Positions 26,442 through 40,106 of a DNA stretch of 64,000 nt are shown here, piece after piece. Under the pieces are notes generated by a model, which was not told the DNA's origin, ran no database searches, and saw only the letters and a program-made list of their open reading frames with translations. Every line of letters begins with the position of its first letter. Position 1 is the stretch's first letter. The translations under genes and the position numbers were made by a program. Location: assembly GCF_016028255.1 (NCBI RefSeq), contig NZ_CP065707.1:310001-374000 (forward strand), written 5' to 3'. The stretch is from Streptococcus oralis (lineage in GTDB: Bacteria; Bacillota; Bacilli; Lactobacillales; Streptococcaceae).

Positions 26442-28481
26442 TTAACCTATTTTTGCTTTGGTTTTCGACTCGATAAGATAACCTGCCAAACCAGCTACCA
26501 TTCCCATCAAGAGCAAGAAGATGGACTGTTCGCTTCCTGTATTTGGGAGGGCTTTTTCTGAGACAACTGCTTTCTTGCTAAATTGACCTGCCACCTCATA
26601 AGTCAGTGGCACATTTGTAGTCGCATCATTAGCAGCCGCATTCGTTTGAGGCGTTTCTACCGGCAGACTAAAAGTTGTAGAATCCACAGAAATCGTCCGT
26701 GAGTTCGGATTGATCTTTTCATACTGGGTCAAATCAGCGGTTTTCAGATACTCTTCAAAGGCTGCATCCATAGATGGGCCTTCTTCACGCGCGCCACCCA
26801 ACATAGTGTAGCCATCACCACCTGCAGCTAAGAAATCATTGGTTGCAAGATAGTAGGTTTTTGCGAGGTCTAGAAGATCATAACGACCAGTCGCACGGTT
26901 TTTAACCTGGATAGCCAAGACACGTTTGCCTGATGGTAGGTTGGTATCATAGTAGACCTTCACACCTGAAACTTGTAAGAAGCCCCCACTTGGCTCTAAC
27001 AATGGTTGCCCGTTCTCATCCAAGACCTTCTTGCCATCCTTATCGACCTGCAAGATAGAGCCGAGTGACTTTTCAAACATATCCAAGACTTGTTGCCCAG
27101 TCACTTGGATTTGTGAGATGGTATTTCCAAACGGAAGAACGGCAATGACATTTCCTTTAGTGATTGGTTTGCCTTTTGCAATGGTTTCACGCAAGCCACC
27201 ACCATTTGTCACAGCGATGTCTGTCGGATGGCTAAATCCTGTTTGACCATACTGATAGAGGGAGTCTGCTACGACGTTTCCGAGGTTGGTTTCACGGACC
27301 CGAACATTTTCACGATCACCGTTGAGTTCTACAGGGCTGTTTGAGACAATCTCAACCGCATTTTCAGCATCGTATTTTTGTTTAATGTCTTTGACCAGTT
27401 TTTCAACTGTAGGATTAGCTGGTAATTTTTTAGCATCAGCAGCTGCAATCAATGTAGGATTACCCAAAAGCTGACGTGATTTGTAGATAACCTTCCCAAC
27501 ATTATGAAGGTAACTTCCTGTTTGGTTATAGGTAACATTGTCGCCATAAGTTGTGGAAGCTACTGTGTGAGAATGCCCATCAATAACTGTCACACGTTTG
27601 CCTTTGAGACGAGGATTTTTAGAGAGAGCTTCTGCCAAGGTTGAACCACGCCACTCGACTGGAGTTGTGGTATCTACACCCAAGTGAGCGAGCACAACAT
27701 AGTGTTTGTAGTCCTTACCTTCTGCACGAGCCTTGGCTTGAACTTCTTCGATGACCTTATTGACTTCAGAGATTGGATCTGTAAAAGTTACCCCTTTAAT
27801 GTTTTTAGGGTGGGTTTTTGTAGCAGTTTCAGGTGTCGTCACACCGATTACAACAAACTCATCACCTTCCACAGTCTTATCTTTATCAACGATTGTAGAA
27901 GCTTCAAAAAGACGAGCTCCATTGACATAAGTATTTGAGCTAAGTAATGGGAATTTCAAGATTTCCTTGTATTTTTTTACTTCATCAAGACCAAAGTCAA
28001 ACTCATGGTTTCCTACTGCCATGGCATCATACTGCATCTGATTGAGAATTTCAGCACGCGCTTCACCCTTCGTAGAGTTGGAAATCGGTAAACCTTGGAA
28101 AGCGTCTCCCGCGTCAACAACTAGAGTATTTTGATTTGATTTCGCACGCTCCTGCTCAATGACAGTCGCTAACTTGGCATCTCCAATTACTCCCTTTTCC
28201 TCTACAATACGACCATGGACATCATTGGTGTGTAAGATAACGGTATCCTTTTCTTCGTTTTTAGTAGATTCAACAGGAGCTGACGGAGCTTCTGCAGGTG
28301 CAACTGCTTCTGAAGTTGCCGAAGTTTCCGGTACCGCAGGGCTCTCAACAGGAGCTGGAGTCGCTATAACAGCTGAACTTTCTGCAGGAGTTGTTGCTTC
28401 TTCAGCGTATACTTGTCCAGCTAAGAAGGCTGGAGCTAACAGGGCTGTCGACAAGACAGGTAACAAAGAACGTTTATTCAT
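26442..28481 (-). CDS. LPXTG-anchored ecto-5'-nucleotidase / 2',3'-cyclic phosphodiesterase
   Basis: A 679-residue surface enzyme. Signal peptide about 1-26 (ends VYAEE), an Ala/Pro/Glu/Ser-rich spacer to about 75, a metallophosphatase domain with HTNDVHGR, GNHEFDFG and GHSHT metal motifs, then the 5'-nucleotidase C-terminal domain with NGGGLRE and FLAAGGDGYT. The end is a sortase signal: LPNTG at 645-649, a hydrophobic helix and a basic tail. Such enzymes dephosphorylate extracellular AMP and ADP to adenosine, which dampens phagocytes in other streptococci (family knowledge). It has its own terminator and is placed between adcR and the dlt operon, where I recall no such gene in pneumococcus. 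Confidence 0.93.
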   Translation of the reverse strand: MNKRSLLPVLSTALLAPAFLAGQVYAEEATTPAESSAVIATPAPVESPAVPETSATSEAVAPAEAPSAPVESTKNEEKDTVILHTNDVHGRIVEEKGVIGDAKLATVIEQERAKSNQNTLVVDAGDAFQGLPISNSTKGEARAEILNQMQYDAMAVGNHEFDFGLDEVKKYKEILKFPLLSSNTYVNGARLFEASTIVDKDKTVEGDEFVVIGVTTPETATKTHPKNIKGVTFTDPISEVNKVIEEVQAKARAEGKDYKHYVVLAHLGVDTTTPVEWRGSTLAEALSKNPRLKGKRVTVIDGHSHTVASTTYGDNVTYNQTGSYLHNVGKVIYKSRQLLGNPTLIAAADAKKLPANPTVEKLVKDIKQKYDAENAVEIVSNSPVELNGDRENVRVRETNLGNVVADSLYQYGQTGFSHPTDIAVTNGGGLRETIAKGKPITKGNVIAVLPFGNTISQIQVTGQQVLDMFEKSLGSILQVDKDGKKVLDENGQPLLEPSGGFLQVSGVKVYYDTNLPSGKRVLAIQVKNRATGRYDLLDLAKTYYLATNDFLAAGGDGYTMLGGAREEGPSMDAAFEEYLKTADLTQYEKINPNSRTISVDSTTFSLPVETPQTNAAANDATTNVPLTYEVAGQFSKKAVVSEKALPNTGSEQSIFLLLMGMVAGLAGYLIESKTKAKIG

Positions 28482-28583
28482 TTTGAAATCCTTTTCTTTT
28501 CTTTTTTCCTTTATATTATACGATATTTCTAGAAAAAATAAAACTTTTGACTGGTTTTTATATAAAACATTCGTTATTTAACC

Positions 28584-28617
28584 AAAAAAACCTGAACAAA
28601 ACAGTTCAAGTTTTTTT
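28584..28617 (-). terminator. Intrinsic terminator of dlt operon
   Basis: CTTGAAC and GTTCAGG pair (one G-T wobble), extended by A and T runs of seven bases. It lies 8-40 bp after the dltD stop codon. Confidence 0.85.
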
Positions 28618-28624
28618 AATCGAT

Positions 28625-30128
<1,504 letters not shown>

Positions 30129-30138
30129 TTATATCCTT

Positions 30139-31383
30139 TTATTTTTTAAACCACAAATCATTCAAAAATCCCGAAAAGATTAAGAATGAAACCATCACGA
30201 CATGGAAGGTGACAACCATGCCAAACAACTGAATCCAGCGATTCTCAGGTAAAGAGTCCTTCCCAGCTTTTTTCCGTTCTTTGTTGAGCGCTTTTTTCTT
30301 ACGAAGCCAAGCATCATTGATGACCAGTCCAATTCCATGAAAAAGCCCATAGGCGATGTAGTACCAGGTCACACCGTGCCAAAATCCCATAATCAGCATA
30401 TTTATAATATAGGCGACACTTGAGGTCACATTGCGATTTTTAAAGACCTTCTTTCTGGTCAACACCATAACCATCCGCATAAAGACAAAGTCACGGAACC
30501 AGAAAGACAGACTCATGTGCCAGCGATTCCAAAACTCTTTTAAATCCCTAGACAGAAAGGGCTTATTAAAGTTGATAGGACTATGAATACCCATCAAATT
30601 GGAGATGGCTAAAGCAAACATAGAGTAGCCCGCAAAGTCAAAGAACAATTCTAAACCAAAGGTATACATCACCGCCAAAGCATAATGATTAAAGAAACCA
30701 CCTGTCTGCAAGGCCAAATTTTTCAGCGGAGGCAATAATGTCTCTCCTAAAATATGAGCCAAGATAAACTTGTAAAGGAAGCCAAGCATAATATACTTGA
30801 CAGCCTCTTCTAGCATATCCATCAGCTCACTCCTCTCAGGAATGGTTTCATAATTTTCATTGAAGCGTTTAAAACGATCAATGGGACCACTTGAGAAGGT
30901 CGGCATAAAGAGAAGAAAACGCAAGAATTGCCAGATCGTTACATCCTTGATGACACCATCTCTCAGCTCAACGATAACCCCAACTGCACGAAAGGTCAAG
31001 TAAGAAATCCCTAAAAAGCCAAACAAAGACTGGGGGCCATGAATAGCGGGAGATACTTTCACAAAGACGATTGGCAATAGAGATAAAAAGCTAACCAGGT
31101 AAAATATCCATTTACTATCCCGTCGTTTCCTGTACCCTTTGTAGAAAAATACAAGCAGTACTTGCCAGATAACATAAAGGATAAGAGCGCTTATTTGATT
31201 CGTCTTTCCACCGACCAACATGGTGACGATAAAGAAGAGACTGACGAGCACCTCATACCAGGCAAAGCGTTTCTTGAAAAAGAGCCCGATAAATATCGGT
31301 AAGGTCGCAGCAATCACGTACAAAAAATAATAAAGATTGCCATAAGGTTCCAAATGAGGTAGCTGTTTATAAAGCTCCATCAT
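30139..31383 (-). CDS. dltB: MBOAT-family membrane acyltransferase DltB
   Basis: A 414-residue polytopic membrane protein of the MBOAT family. The conserved histidine is in [18 protein letters not shown], about residue 330-345, and [16 protein letters not shown] marks the cytoplasmic funnel region. It passes D-alanine across the membrane. Its ATG overlaps the dltA stop codon (ATGA type), indicating coupling. Confidence 0.97.
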   Translation of the reverse strand: MMELYKQLPHLEPYGNLYYFLYVIAATLPIFIGLFFKKRFAWYEVLVSLFFIVTMLVGGKTNQISALILYVIWQVLLVFFYKGYRKRRDSKWIFYLVSFLSLLPIVFVKVSPAIHGPQSLFGFLGISYLTFRAVGVIVELRDGVIKDVTIWQFLRFLLFMPTFSSGPIDRFKRFNENYETIPERSELMDMLEEAVKYIMLGFLYKFILAHILGETLLPPLKNLALQTGGFFNHYALAVMYTFGLELFFDFAGYSMFALAISNLMGIHSPINFNKPFLSRDLKEFWNRWHMSLSFWFRDFVFMRMVMVLTRKKVFKNRNVTSSVAYIINMLIMGFWHGVTWYYIAYGLFHGIGLVINDAWLRKKKALNKERKKAGKDSLPENRWIQLFGMVVTFHVVMVSFLIFSGFLNDLWFKK

Positions 31384-32930
31384 CTATTGTTTACCTCATT
31401 GATCAAGCCCTTAATATCAATTTTACCATTAGGCGTTAGTGGCAAACTGTCTCGATAGAGAAACTTAGACGGCATCATATAGGACATCATGATATCTGCT
31501 AAATCTTCCTTGATAGCCTTGGTAATATCGATATCACGCTCAAACTGCTGACGGACACCGTCCTTTAGGATGACATAGGCCAGCAGATTTTGCACCTTAT
31601 GATCCTTGTTGTAACGTGGAACAGCAACAGCCGACTCGATATAGCGAGATTTATTGAGGTTTTGAGAGACATCTTCAAGCTCAATGCGATAACCATTAAA
31701 CTTAATCTGGAAATCCATGCGTCCACCGTAGAGAAGCAAGCCCTCATCTGTCATGGTTCCCACATCTCCTGTGTGGTAGGCTGGAAGGCCTTCAAACTCA
31801 AAGAAGGCTTCTGCCGTTTTTTCAGGATTGTTCATATAGCCTTTTGAAACAGCTGGTCCAGAAACGATGATTTCTCCCTGCTCACCATTTGGCAGTTTCT
31901 TACCTTCCTCATCAATGATAAAGGTTGGAGAATCCGCCTTGGTATAGCCGATTGGTAGGCGTTTGAGAGTCGACAACATCTCGTCCGTCACGGCAACAGC
32001 TGACAGGGCTACTGTCGCTTCTGTTGGGCCGTAAGCATTGATGATACGGGCATTTGGGAAACGTTCGCGCAGTTTTTGAGCTGTTTTGACCGTTAATTCT
32101 TCACCATCAAAGTAGAAATGCGTGATTCCAGGCATTTTCTCGCTATTAAAGTCTTCTGACAACATGGCCATATCTGCAAAGGAAGGTGTTGAAGTCCAGA
32201 TAGCGATGGGTAATGAAAAGATAGTTGCAAAGAGTTGCTTGAAGTCCTGTGTGATAGCAGACGGAAGCGCAAAAAGTGTACCACCTAGTGCCAATGTTGG
32301 TGCCCAGTACATGACAGATAGGTCAAAAGAATAAGGCGGTTGAGCCAGCATTTGTGGACGACTTGGCGTCGCAAATTCCTTGTCCGTAATCATCCAGTTG
32401 GTAAAGCTGAGAAGATTATCATGGGAAATCTGCACTCCCTTTGGCTTACCAGTCGTACCAGAAGTAAAGATGATGTAATAGTTATCATCGCCCTTGACTG
32501 GATGCGTGATCTCATAGCTAGTCCCTTGAGCAAAGGCTTCTTGAACCTGAGCTAGATTCAAAATCGGTGTAGAAACCTGCTCTAATGGAAAGTCTGAAAT
32601 GGCAATAATCAAGCTTGGCTCTGCAACTTCTACAATAGCAGAAACTCGTTCCAAGGCCGAATGGCTGTCAATGGGAATATAGGCATGCCCCGACTTAGTC
32701 AGCGCTACAAAAGTAGCCAACATCTCATATTCCTGGCCACCATAGACGACAACAGGAGATTTTTCTGGCAAATTCAACTGATCAATGGCTGCAGCCAAAC
32801 TATCCGAATCAGCCTTTAAATCGCCATAAGTGTGCTCTTGACCTAAAACATTGTAGACGGGATATGTTGGCTGTGTTTGAGCAAAGTGCTCAATCGTTTC
32901 GATCATATCTTTTATCGGTTTATTAGACAC
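31380..32930 (-). CDS. dltA: D-alanine:D-alanyl carrier protein ligase DltA
   Basis: A 516-residue adenylating enzyme. The start is a GTG at 32930 behind AAGGAG. The P-loop-like A3 motif [24 protein letters not shown] (A5), YHTGDVGT and [17 protein letters not shown] motifs and the C-terminal lysine in TPNGKIDIK are intact. It activates D-Ala and loads DltC. It is the first enzyme gene after the small dltX. Confidence 0.97.
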   Translation of the reverse strand: MSNKPIKDMIETIEHFAQTQPTYPVYNVLGQEHTYGDLKADSDSLAAAIDQLNLPEKSPVVVYGGQEYEMLATFVALTKSGHAYIPIDSHSALERVSAIVEVAEPSLIIAISDFPLEQVSTPILNLAQVQEAFAQGTSYEITHPVKGDDNYYIIFTSGTTGKPKGVQISHDNLLSFTNWMITDKEFATPSRPQMLAQPPYSFDLSVMYWAPTLALGGTLFALPSAITQDFKQLFATIFSLPIAIWTSTPSFADMAMLSEDFNSEKMPGITHFYFDGEELTVKTAQKLRERFPNARIINAYGPTEATVALSAVAVTDEMLSTLKRLPIGYTKADSPTFIIDEEGKKLPNGEQGEIIVSGPAVSKGYMNNPEKTAEAFFEFEGLPAYHTGDVGTMTDEGLLLYGGRMDFQIKFNGYRIELEDVSQNLNKSRYIESAVAVPRYNKDHKVQNLLAYVILKDGVRQQFERDIDITKAIKEDLADIMMSYMMPSKFLYRDSLPLTPNGKIDIKGLINEVNNR

Positions 32931-32950
32931 GGTTCATTTTCTCCTTCAAA

Positions 32951-33082
32951 CTAGAACTCATTATAAATAAAGGTTCCTTGACTCTGACCAAGGTAACTAA
33001 AAAAATAAAGCAAACCAAGTAAGATTACAAAATATAGGACGGTCTGTCCCAAAAACATATACAATTTTCTGTGTTTTCCCAT
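32951..33082 (-). CDS. dltX: Small membrane protein DltX (teichoic acid D-alanylation)
   Basis: A 43-residue protein if it starts at ATG 33082, with one membrane helix (LGQTVLYFVILLGLLYFFS) and the diagnostic DltX C-terminus FIYNEF. DltX helps DltD move D-Ala to lipoteichoic acid. It lies 20 bp before dltA as the leader gene of the operon. The start is uncertain: there is no clear ribosome site, and an in-frame ATG at 33136 would give 61 residues with an unusual extension. Confidence 0.85.
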   Translation of the reverse strand: MGKHRKLYMFLGQTVLYFVILLGLLYFFSYLGQSQGTFIYNEF

Positions 33083-33157
33083 AGTTAGTGTGTTCAATTT
33101 TCTATGATTTTTCAAAAAAGCTATGCAACTATGCATTTACTATCTTATCTTCCTAAC

Positions 33158-33187
33158 ATTTTACCATTTTATCAACCTTTTTTTCAA
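33158..33187 (-). promoter_or_regulatory. Promoter of dlt operon
   Basis: TTGAAA (33187-33182), 18-bp spacer, TAAAAT (33163-33158) with a TGG extension, on the minus strand upstream of dltX. Confidence 0.65.
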
Positions 33188-33258
33188 CTGTTTACCATAA
33201 TTCAAAAGTTCGTTTTAGCTTATTTTAAGGCAAGTTAAAATATTAACGTCTTAGCTAT

Positions 33259-33291
33259 CAAAAAAGAGCCTGAGACTTCCATCTCAAACTC
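33259..33291 (-). terminator. Intrinsic terminator of glp operon
   Basis: GAGTTTGAGA and TCTCAGGCTC pair over 10 bp (with two G-T pairs), followed by TTTTTT on the minus strand. It lies 23 bp after the glpF stop. Confidence 0.87.
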
Positions 33292-33313
33292 TATTGCAAA
33301 TAGCTCATTTATC

Positions 33314-34018
33314 TTAGAAAAGTGAAAATACGAGGACTGCTAGGGCCGCACCAATTATAGGTCCTACTACAGGGATCCAAGCATAAGACCAGTCCCCATC
33401 TCCCTTGTTTGGAATTGGAAGAAGGCTGTGCATGATGCGAGGACCAAGGTCACGCGCAGGGTTCAAGGCATAACCTGTTGTCCCACCTAGTGAAAGACCG
33501 ATACCGACAATCAATGTTCCCACTGCAAAGGTCCCCAATCCTGCCTGAAGGTCATAGAGCCCCAAGGCAAAGATTGTCAAGAGCAAAACAAAGGTTCCAA
33601 GGATTTCGCTAACCAAGTTGGATACTGTGTTCTTGATTGCTGGTCCAGTACTAAAGGTCGCTAGGATATTCCCTGCATTTTCTTCCGCTTCATAGTGGGG
33701 TTTGAATTGCAACCAAACCAAAATTTGAGCCACCATCGCCCCTGCGAACTGGGCTAGGATATAAGGGAAAACAGAACCCCAAGAGAGCGTCCCTTTTAAG
33801 GCCATCGCAAACGTCACAGCTGGATTTAGGTGGGCTGGGCTGAGCGTACCAGATACAAAGGCCGCAACGGCTACAGCAATTCCCCATCCCATAGTGATGA
33901 CAATCCATCCTGAATTGTTACTCTTGGTTTTGGGAAGAACCACACCTGCTACAACACCATTTCCTAGGAGGATAAGGATTAAAGTCCCCAAAAATTCTCC
34001 AAATAATTCTTTCATCAT
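33314..34018 (-). CDS. glpF: Glycerol uptake facilitator (aquaglyceroporin)
   Basis: A 234-residue MIP-family channel. I start at ATG 34018, 8 bases after GGAG; an upstream extension lacks a site. Six membrane helices and both pore NPA motifs (HLNPAVTF and ALNPARDLG, the second followed by Asp as in glycerol-conducting members) are present. It is the last gene of glpKOF and brings in glycerol for GlpK. Confidence 0.96.
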   Translation of the reverse strand: MMKELFGEFLGTLILILLGNGVVAGVVLPKTKSNNSGWIVITMGWGIAVAVAAFVSGTLSPAHLNPAVTFAMALKGTLSWGSVFPYILAQFAGAMVAQILVWLQFKPHYEAEENAGNILATFSTGPAIKNTVSNLVSEILGTFVLLLTIFALGLYDLQAGLGTFAVGTLIVGIGLSLGGTTGYALNPARDLGPRIMHSLLPIPNKGDGDWSYAWIPVVGPIIGAALAVLVFSLF

Positions 34019-34035
34019 ATCGTTGTCTCCATTTA

Positions 34036-34078
34036 AAAGAAGGAGAGAAGGCAAGGAATGCTTGCCTCCCTCTTTTCT
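34036..34078 (-). other. Intercistronic hairpin between glpO and glpF
   Basis: AGGCAAG and CTTGCCT form the core of a stem with purine-rich and pyrimidine-rich arms that extend pairing beyond 12 bp. No long T-run follows on the minus strand. It may protect or attenuate the mRNA and lower glpF relative to glpO. Confidence 0.45.
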
Positions 34079-34086
34079 AGTTTTTC

Positions 34087-35913
34087 TTAATTTTTTAATG
34101 CTGCTAGATCGTTGTTAGCAAGGGCTGCTGCTACATCCGCACGGTAAGTTGCTTTTTCTTCATCAGACCAGTCATAGAATCGTCCCATTTCATCCAAAAC
34201 TGGCTCAACGATGCTATTCAAACTATCCCTCATGAAGAGCATGTGATTAGTACGGCGAAGGAGGAAGTCAACTGGGCTCAGAGCCAACTCATTGCGCATT
34301 GCATAGTGAAGGGACAAGGTATCTGCCAAGCTGAGTCCTGGCGCTTGTTCCAAGCTGTGAGCAAGGGCAAAGACCTTCGGTGCATTGGAGCCGTATAGAT
34401 TTGCGAGATAGTGGGCTTCCTTACTATCCAATCCACGTGACACTCCAAGTTGAGCAAAGGCTTCAATTTCAGAGTCCACATTTGCTGGATTCAATTCTCC
34501 ACCTGAAACAGGGTATGTCTTAGAGTTGATGAGTTTAAAGCTACGGTCAAATTCTGCTTTGAGGATATCAACCACGCGCTCCATAGCCCCTTCAGCCATC
34601 TTACGGTAGTCTGTGATTTTACCACCAGCAAGGGTCAAAAGACCATTGTCATCACGATCCAAGCTAGAACCACGAGAAACTGCAGATGGGTCCAAATGTT
34701 TCTCAGAGGTGCTGCTTTCAAGCTTGCTGACAGCAGATTCAACATCTTCACGCGTTTTTTCTTTAGAGAGATAAGCCTCGACAGTTGCAATCAAGCTATT
34801 GAAGCTCTCGTCGCTAATGGTTCCGTTATTTCCGCCATTGTAGTCGGAAGCACTATTGCCTGCGATCAATGGACGAAGACCAGCCCAGCTGCTTTCGATA
34901 TCGTCAATCGTGATGTTGGCTTCTGGGAAGCGGTTGTTGACAATACCAAGTAGATAATCTACATCTTCCTGCGTCACTTTTGGATGTTCCAAATCACCTG
35001 TGTAGTCTGTATCGGTTGTACCAAAGTAAGTCTTGTTTTCACGTGGGAGAACAAAAACCATACGACCATCTCCCAAACCTGTGTCAAAGTAAACTGGCTG
35101 TGAAACCTTGATCCTGCTTGAATCCACTACCAAATGAACTCCCTTAGTTGGACGCATTTGTGAGAATTGCGTTCCCTTATTAGACAAATTACGTACCTTG
35201 TCGCTCCAAGGACCTGTTGTGTTGATAACCAGACGCGCCTTGATTTCAAATACTTGGTCTGTCAACAAGTCACGAGCTACAACACCTGTAATCTTGCCGC
35301 TTTCGTCAAAGAGGAAGCCTTCTGCCTTCACGTGGTTGGCAATGAGGGCACCGTCTTGGTTGGCACGTTTGATGTTTTCAATCACGAGACGCGCATCGTT
35401 ATTACGGAAGTCAAGGTAAACTCCACCTCCTACCAAGCCTTCTTTCTTCAAGTTTGGTTGGCGTTCCAAGACTTCTTCCTTGCTCAAGACCTTGTTAGCA
35501 GCTGGCGTATTGCTAACACCTGCCAAAAGGTCGTACAAGTCCATGGCTACTTTGAGACGGAAGAGGCTAAAGGTCGCTCCATCCTCATCGTAAACTGGCA
35601 AGAGCATTGGGTCTGGTTTTGGAATGTGTGGAGCGATTTGTTGAACCACTGCACGTTCAGAAACTGTATCTGAGACCACTTCCACGTCAAATTGTTTGAG
35701 GTAACGCAGACCTCCGTGGACCAATTTTGTTGAACGGCTAGATGTTCCTTCTGCGAAATCCTGCATTTCAATCAAACCAGTATCAAGACCACTGGCTGCT
35801 GCCTGCAAGGCTACACCAGCCCCGGTAATCCCTCCACCAATAATCAAGAGATCCAGGGTGCGTTCCTGCATTTTTTTAATTGATAATTCACGTGTTTTCT
35901 TTGAAAATTCCAT
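34087..35913 (-). CDS. glpO: Alpha-glycerophosphate oxidase
   Basis: A 608-residue FAD enzyme. The N-terminal dinucleotide fold LLIIGGGITGAGVALQAA and TSSRSTKLVHGGLRYL match the glycerol-3-phosphate oxidoreductase family. The inserted stretch of about 50 residues around 360-410 (DNGGNNGTISDES to HLDPSAVSRG) distinguishes the soluble streptococcal oxidase, which reduces O2 to H2O2, from respiratory dehydrogenases. It lies between glpK and glpF and oxidises glycerol 3-phosphate to DHAP. Confidence 0.96.
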   Translation of the reverse strand: MEFSKKTRELSIKKMQERTLDLLIIGGGITGAGVALQAAASGLDTGLIEMQDFAEGTSSRSTKLVHGGLRYLKQFDVEVVSDTVSERAVVQQIAPHIPKPDPMLLPVYDEDGATFSLFRLKVAMDLYDLLAGVSNTPAANKVLSKEEVLERQPNLKKEGLVGGGVYLDFRNNDARLVIENIKRANQDGALIANHVKAEGFLFDESGKITGVVARDLLTDQVFEIKARLVINTTGPWSDKVRNLSNKGTQFSQMRPTKGVHLVVDSSRIKVSQPVYFDTGLGDGRMVFVLPRENKTYFGTTDTDYTGDLEHPKVTQEDVDYLLGIVNNRFPEANITIDDIESSWAGLRPLIAGNSASDYNGGNNGTISDESFNSLIATVEAYLSKEKTREDVESAVSKLESSTSEKHLDPSAVSRGSSLDRDDNGLLTLAGGKITDYRKMAEGAMERVVDILKAEFDRSFKLINSKTYPVSGGELNPANVDSEIEAFAQLGVSRGLDSKEAHYLANLYGSNAPKVFALAHSLEQAPGLSLADTLSLHYAMRNELALSPVDFLLRRTNHMLFMRDSLNSIVEPVLDEMGRFYDWSDEEKATYRADVAAALANNDLAALKN

Positions 35914-35976
35914 ATTTACACACTTTCTAACTGAGTCGTTTCATTCTTAAACTGATAATTGCATCAAGAAACCGTA

Positions 35977-37581
<1,605 letters not shown>

Positions 37582-37613
37582 TTAAAAAAAAGTGAGGAGA
37601 TTGTGCGAATTTC

Positions 37614-37643
37614 ACAAAAAAGACCTGAAAATTCAGGTCTTTT
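37614..37643 (-). terminator. Intrinsic terminator of Mga-like regulator gene
   Basis: AAAAGACCTGAA and TTCAGGTCTTTT form a perfect 12-bp stem with a very short loop, touching the stop codon of the regulator; A and T runs flank it. Confidence 0.88.
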
Positions 37644-39069
37644 AGGCAAATAGCATCTGACGAATTGCTACCAAATCTTCCATATCCAAATCATTTTTCA
37701 AGTAGTAGACAGGTGTTTGTTCTTTCTTATGGATCGGGTTGTTGGTAACCAGCAAATCATAATGACGACTGGGGTCATAGGCTTCTATGCTAATGAAGCG
37801 ATTGTACTCCAAATATCGTTTTAAAAGGGCCGACATTCTCGAAAAAACAAGGAAGCCAGATGTCAAATCCAGACCAATCCTCATATGTTGGCCACCATTT
37901 TCTGCCATATACTCTATCAACTGGAGCCATTCCCAGAGAATTTTCTTATCCAGGTCGGTTCCCTGATGAAAGGCTGGCAAGATATGAAAAATTCTCTCTG
38001 CAGTTCCTCTAAAATCATGTTCCATCAGCAAATAGGGATGGCGATTCTCTGTCTGGTATCTATACTGATCTTGCAAGATATAGCCCTTGTATAGATAAAC
38101 TTGACCACAGAGCTGACTGAGTTCATAGGTGACATGGTCCTCTGTGTAGTCCCCCAGTAGCTCCTCCTTCTTCATCTCTTGAATCAATTGCGTCAGCAAA
38201 TCGGCTAATTGCCCTCCAAAACCAAGGACATACTCCATAGTATGAAGAGGAAGAATACGATGGGAAAGGAGAAATGAAAAAAATATCATCATCTCACCAT
38301 CCTCAGTTCCTAGAGGGATATGTTGCCCAGCAAAAAAGGACGGAGCCTTTCGAAGCAAACGAAGGTAGAAAATATTGTCAAAATACCCTCGCATTTTTTC
38401 TTCTATAACCTGAAACTGACAGGCATTGACCCGAAGGCGCTGTTGACTGATATGAGCCCAGAGAACCAAGTCCAATTTCTGACCCGAAGACAAGCTAGCA
38501 CCGCAGATTTCTTCTAGGGTAGCAATATCCTGCTTTCTCTCAGCTTTCTGCATGTGACCTTCCCACTCCTGACTGGACCAGACCTTGCGGAAAAGGCAGA
38601 AATAAAAGTAACGAATCTGATGCTCTGGACCTCGCCAACGACCATTTTGGATAGATAAGTCAAACTCTGACAAAATATGATTCAAGCTAGACAAATGGCG
38701 ACCAAGCGTGGCCTCGCTAATCATCAATTCTTGAGCCAGTTGATGGGCTAAGAACTGTTGGTGATAGAGAAGGTACACTAAAATTTGGTATTTAATAGCA
38801 TTGTCTAGAAACAAGCTCCGAATCTCTCTCCCCTTTGTAGCTGTACCAATCGACAAACGCAGATTTTCATCTTCCAAGTGGATGGTCAGTTCCAACCCTC
38901 TTTCCAAGGCATTTTCGTTAATCAGAGAGATGTACTTGGTTAGAGTCGCCTTTGAAAAACCTGTTTCTTCCATGGTTTCCTTGACTGTTGTCTGCGAATC
39001 TTGTAATAGAAAGGAAAGGACTAAAAATTGACCAGATTCGGCTTTTTCCATCAAATCACCTAAATACAT
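37642..39069 (-). CDS. Mga-type helix-turn-helix transcriptional regulator
   Basis: A 475-residue regulator. Two N-terminal DNA-binding segments are visible: [22 protein letters not shown] (residues about 29-50) and [22 protein letters not shown] (about 112-134), as in the Mga/AtxA family. The C-terminal end (about 385-475) looks like the EIIB-like part, without PRD motifs that I can confirm. It sits between glpK and hslO in the same direction as glp genes but with its own terminator. Control of glycerol use or of a virulence set is possible; I have no direct evidence for a target. Start at 39069 follows AAAGGGG. Confidence 0.82.
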   Translation of the reverse strand: MYLGDLMEKAESGQFLVLSFLLQDSQTTVKETMEETGFSKATLTKYISLINENALERGLELTIHLEDENLRLSIGTATKGREIRSLFLDNAIKYQILVYLLYHQQFLAHQLAQELMISEATLGRHLSSLNHILSEFDLSIQNGRWRGPEHQIRYFYFCLFRKVWSSQEWEGHMQKAERKQDIATLEEICGASLSSGQKLDLVLWAHISQQRLRVNACQFQVIEEKMRGYFDNIFYLRLLRKAPSFFAGQHIPLGTEDGEMMIFFSFLLSHRILPLHTMEYVLGFGGQLADLLTQLIQEMKKEELLGDYTEDHVTYELSQLCGQVYLYKGYILQDQYRYQTENRHPYLLMEHDFRGTAERIFHILPAFHQGTDLDKKILWEWLQLIEYMAENGGQHMRIGLDLTSGFLVFSRMSALLKRYLEYNRFISIEAYDPSRHYDLLVTNNPIHKKEQTPVYYLKNDLDMEDLVAIRQMLFA

Positions 39070-39217
39070 TTGTTACCCCTTTCATTTTCTCCTTCAAGCA
39101 TAGCATAAATCTTAGAAATGCGGAAATAATCTGTTTCTCATTTTATTTTAAAGCCGATTTCCTCGTCCTTATTCCACAGAAACAGCAAACACACAACTCC
39201 CCCTTTAGGCATTTTTA

Positions 39218-39226
39218 TGCTAAAAT
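39218..39226 (+). promoter_or_regulatory. Extended -10 promoter of hslO, very close to its start codon
   Basis: TGCTAAAAT is an extended -10 element. Only 7 bases separate it from the ATG at 39234, so transcription would begin at or within a base of the start codon. No -35 is evident. Confidence 0.55.
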
Positions 39227-39233
39227 AGTAGCT

Positions 39234-40106
39234 ATGGATAAAATTATTAAAACAATATCAGAAAGTGGTTCTTTTCGTGCTTTCGTTCTTGATAGCACGG
39301 AAACCGTCCGCACTGCTCAAGAAAAACATCAAACTCAAGCCAGTTCAACTGTCGCACTTGGTCGTACACTTATCGCTAGCCAAATTCTCGCAGCCAATGA
39401 AAAAGGAAATACCAAACTAACTGTTAAAGTTCTTGGAACGAGCTCTCTCGGTGCCATCATCACGGTCGCAGATACCAAGGGCAACGTCAAAGGCTACGTT
39501 CAAAATCCAGGTGTTGACATCAAAAAGACTGCAACTGGTGAAGTCCTTGTCGGACCTTTTGTCGGAAATGGTCAATTTCTCGTTATCACTGACTACGGTA
39601 CTGGAAATCCCTACAACTCCATGACTCCTCTCATCTCTGGGGAGATCGGTGAAGACTTGGCCTATTACCTGACTGAAAGCCAACAAACACCTTCAGCAGT
39701 CGGCCTCAATGTCCTTTTGGACGAGGAAGACAAGGTCAAGGTTGCAGGTGGTTTCCTAGTCCAAGTATTGCCAGGAGCCAAGGAAGAAGAGATTGCTCGC
39801 TTTGAAAAACGCATCCAAGAAATGCCAGCTATCTCGACACTTCTGGAAAGCGACGACCATATCGAAGCTCTCCTCAAAGCTATCTACGGCGACGAATCCT
39901 ACAAATGCCTATCTGAGGAAGAAATCCGTTTCCAATGTGACTGTAGCAAAGACCGCTTTATGAACGCTCTTGCCAGCCTTCCAACTTCAGACCTGGAGGA
40001 AATGAAAGAGGAAGACCACGGAGCAGAAATCACTTGTCAATTCTGCCAAACCACTTACAACTTTGATGAAAACGACCTGGAGGAACTCATTCGTGACAAA
40101 TCTTAA
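39234..40106 (+). CDS. hslO: Redox-regulated chaperone Hsp33
   Basis: A 290-residue holdase chaperone activated by oxidation. I start at ATG 39234, the usual Hsp33 start ([12 protein letters not shown]); the frame is open further upstream but without signals. The zinc cysteines are Cys235 and Cys237 (FQCDCS) and Cys268 and Cys271 (CQFCQT), all present. There is no ribosome site, which fits a leaderless message. Its end overlaps dusB by 14 bases. Confidence 0.96.
   Translation: MDKIIKTISESGSFRAFVLDSTETVRTAQEKHQTQASSTVALGRTLIASQILAANEKGNTKLTVKVLGTSSLGAIITVADTKGNVKGYVQNPGVDIKKTATGEVLVGPFVGNGQFLVITDYGTGNPYNSMTPLISGEIGEDLAYYLTESQQTPSAVGLNVLLDEEDKVKVAGGFLVQVLPGAKEEEIARFEKRIQEMPAISTLLESDDHIEALLKAIYGDESYKCLSEEEIRFQCDCSKDRFMNALASLPTSDLEEMKEEDHGAEITCQFCQTTYNFDENDLEELIRDKS

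Noticed and set aside
33222..33240. TTTAAG-like repeats upstream of dlt as a CiaR box
   Set aside because: The second half does not match TTAAG at the required 5-base spacing.
35167..35673. Plus-strand 168-codon frame inside glpO
   Set aside because: Antisense shadow of a conserved enzyme gene without ribosome site.
38988..39233. N-terminal extension of Hsp33
   Set aside because: The open frame upstream of ATG 39234 contains the extended -10 and has no family similarity.
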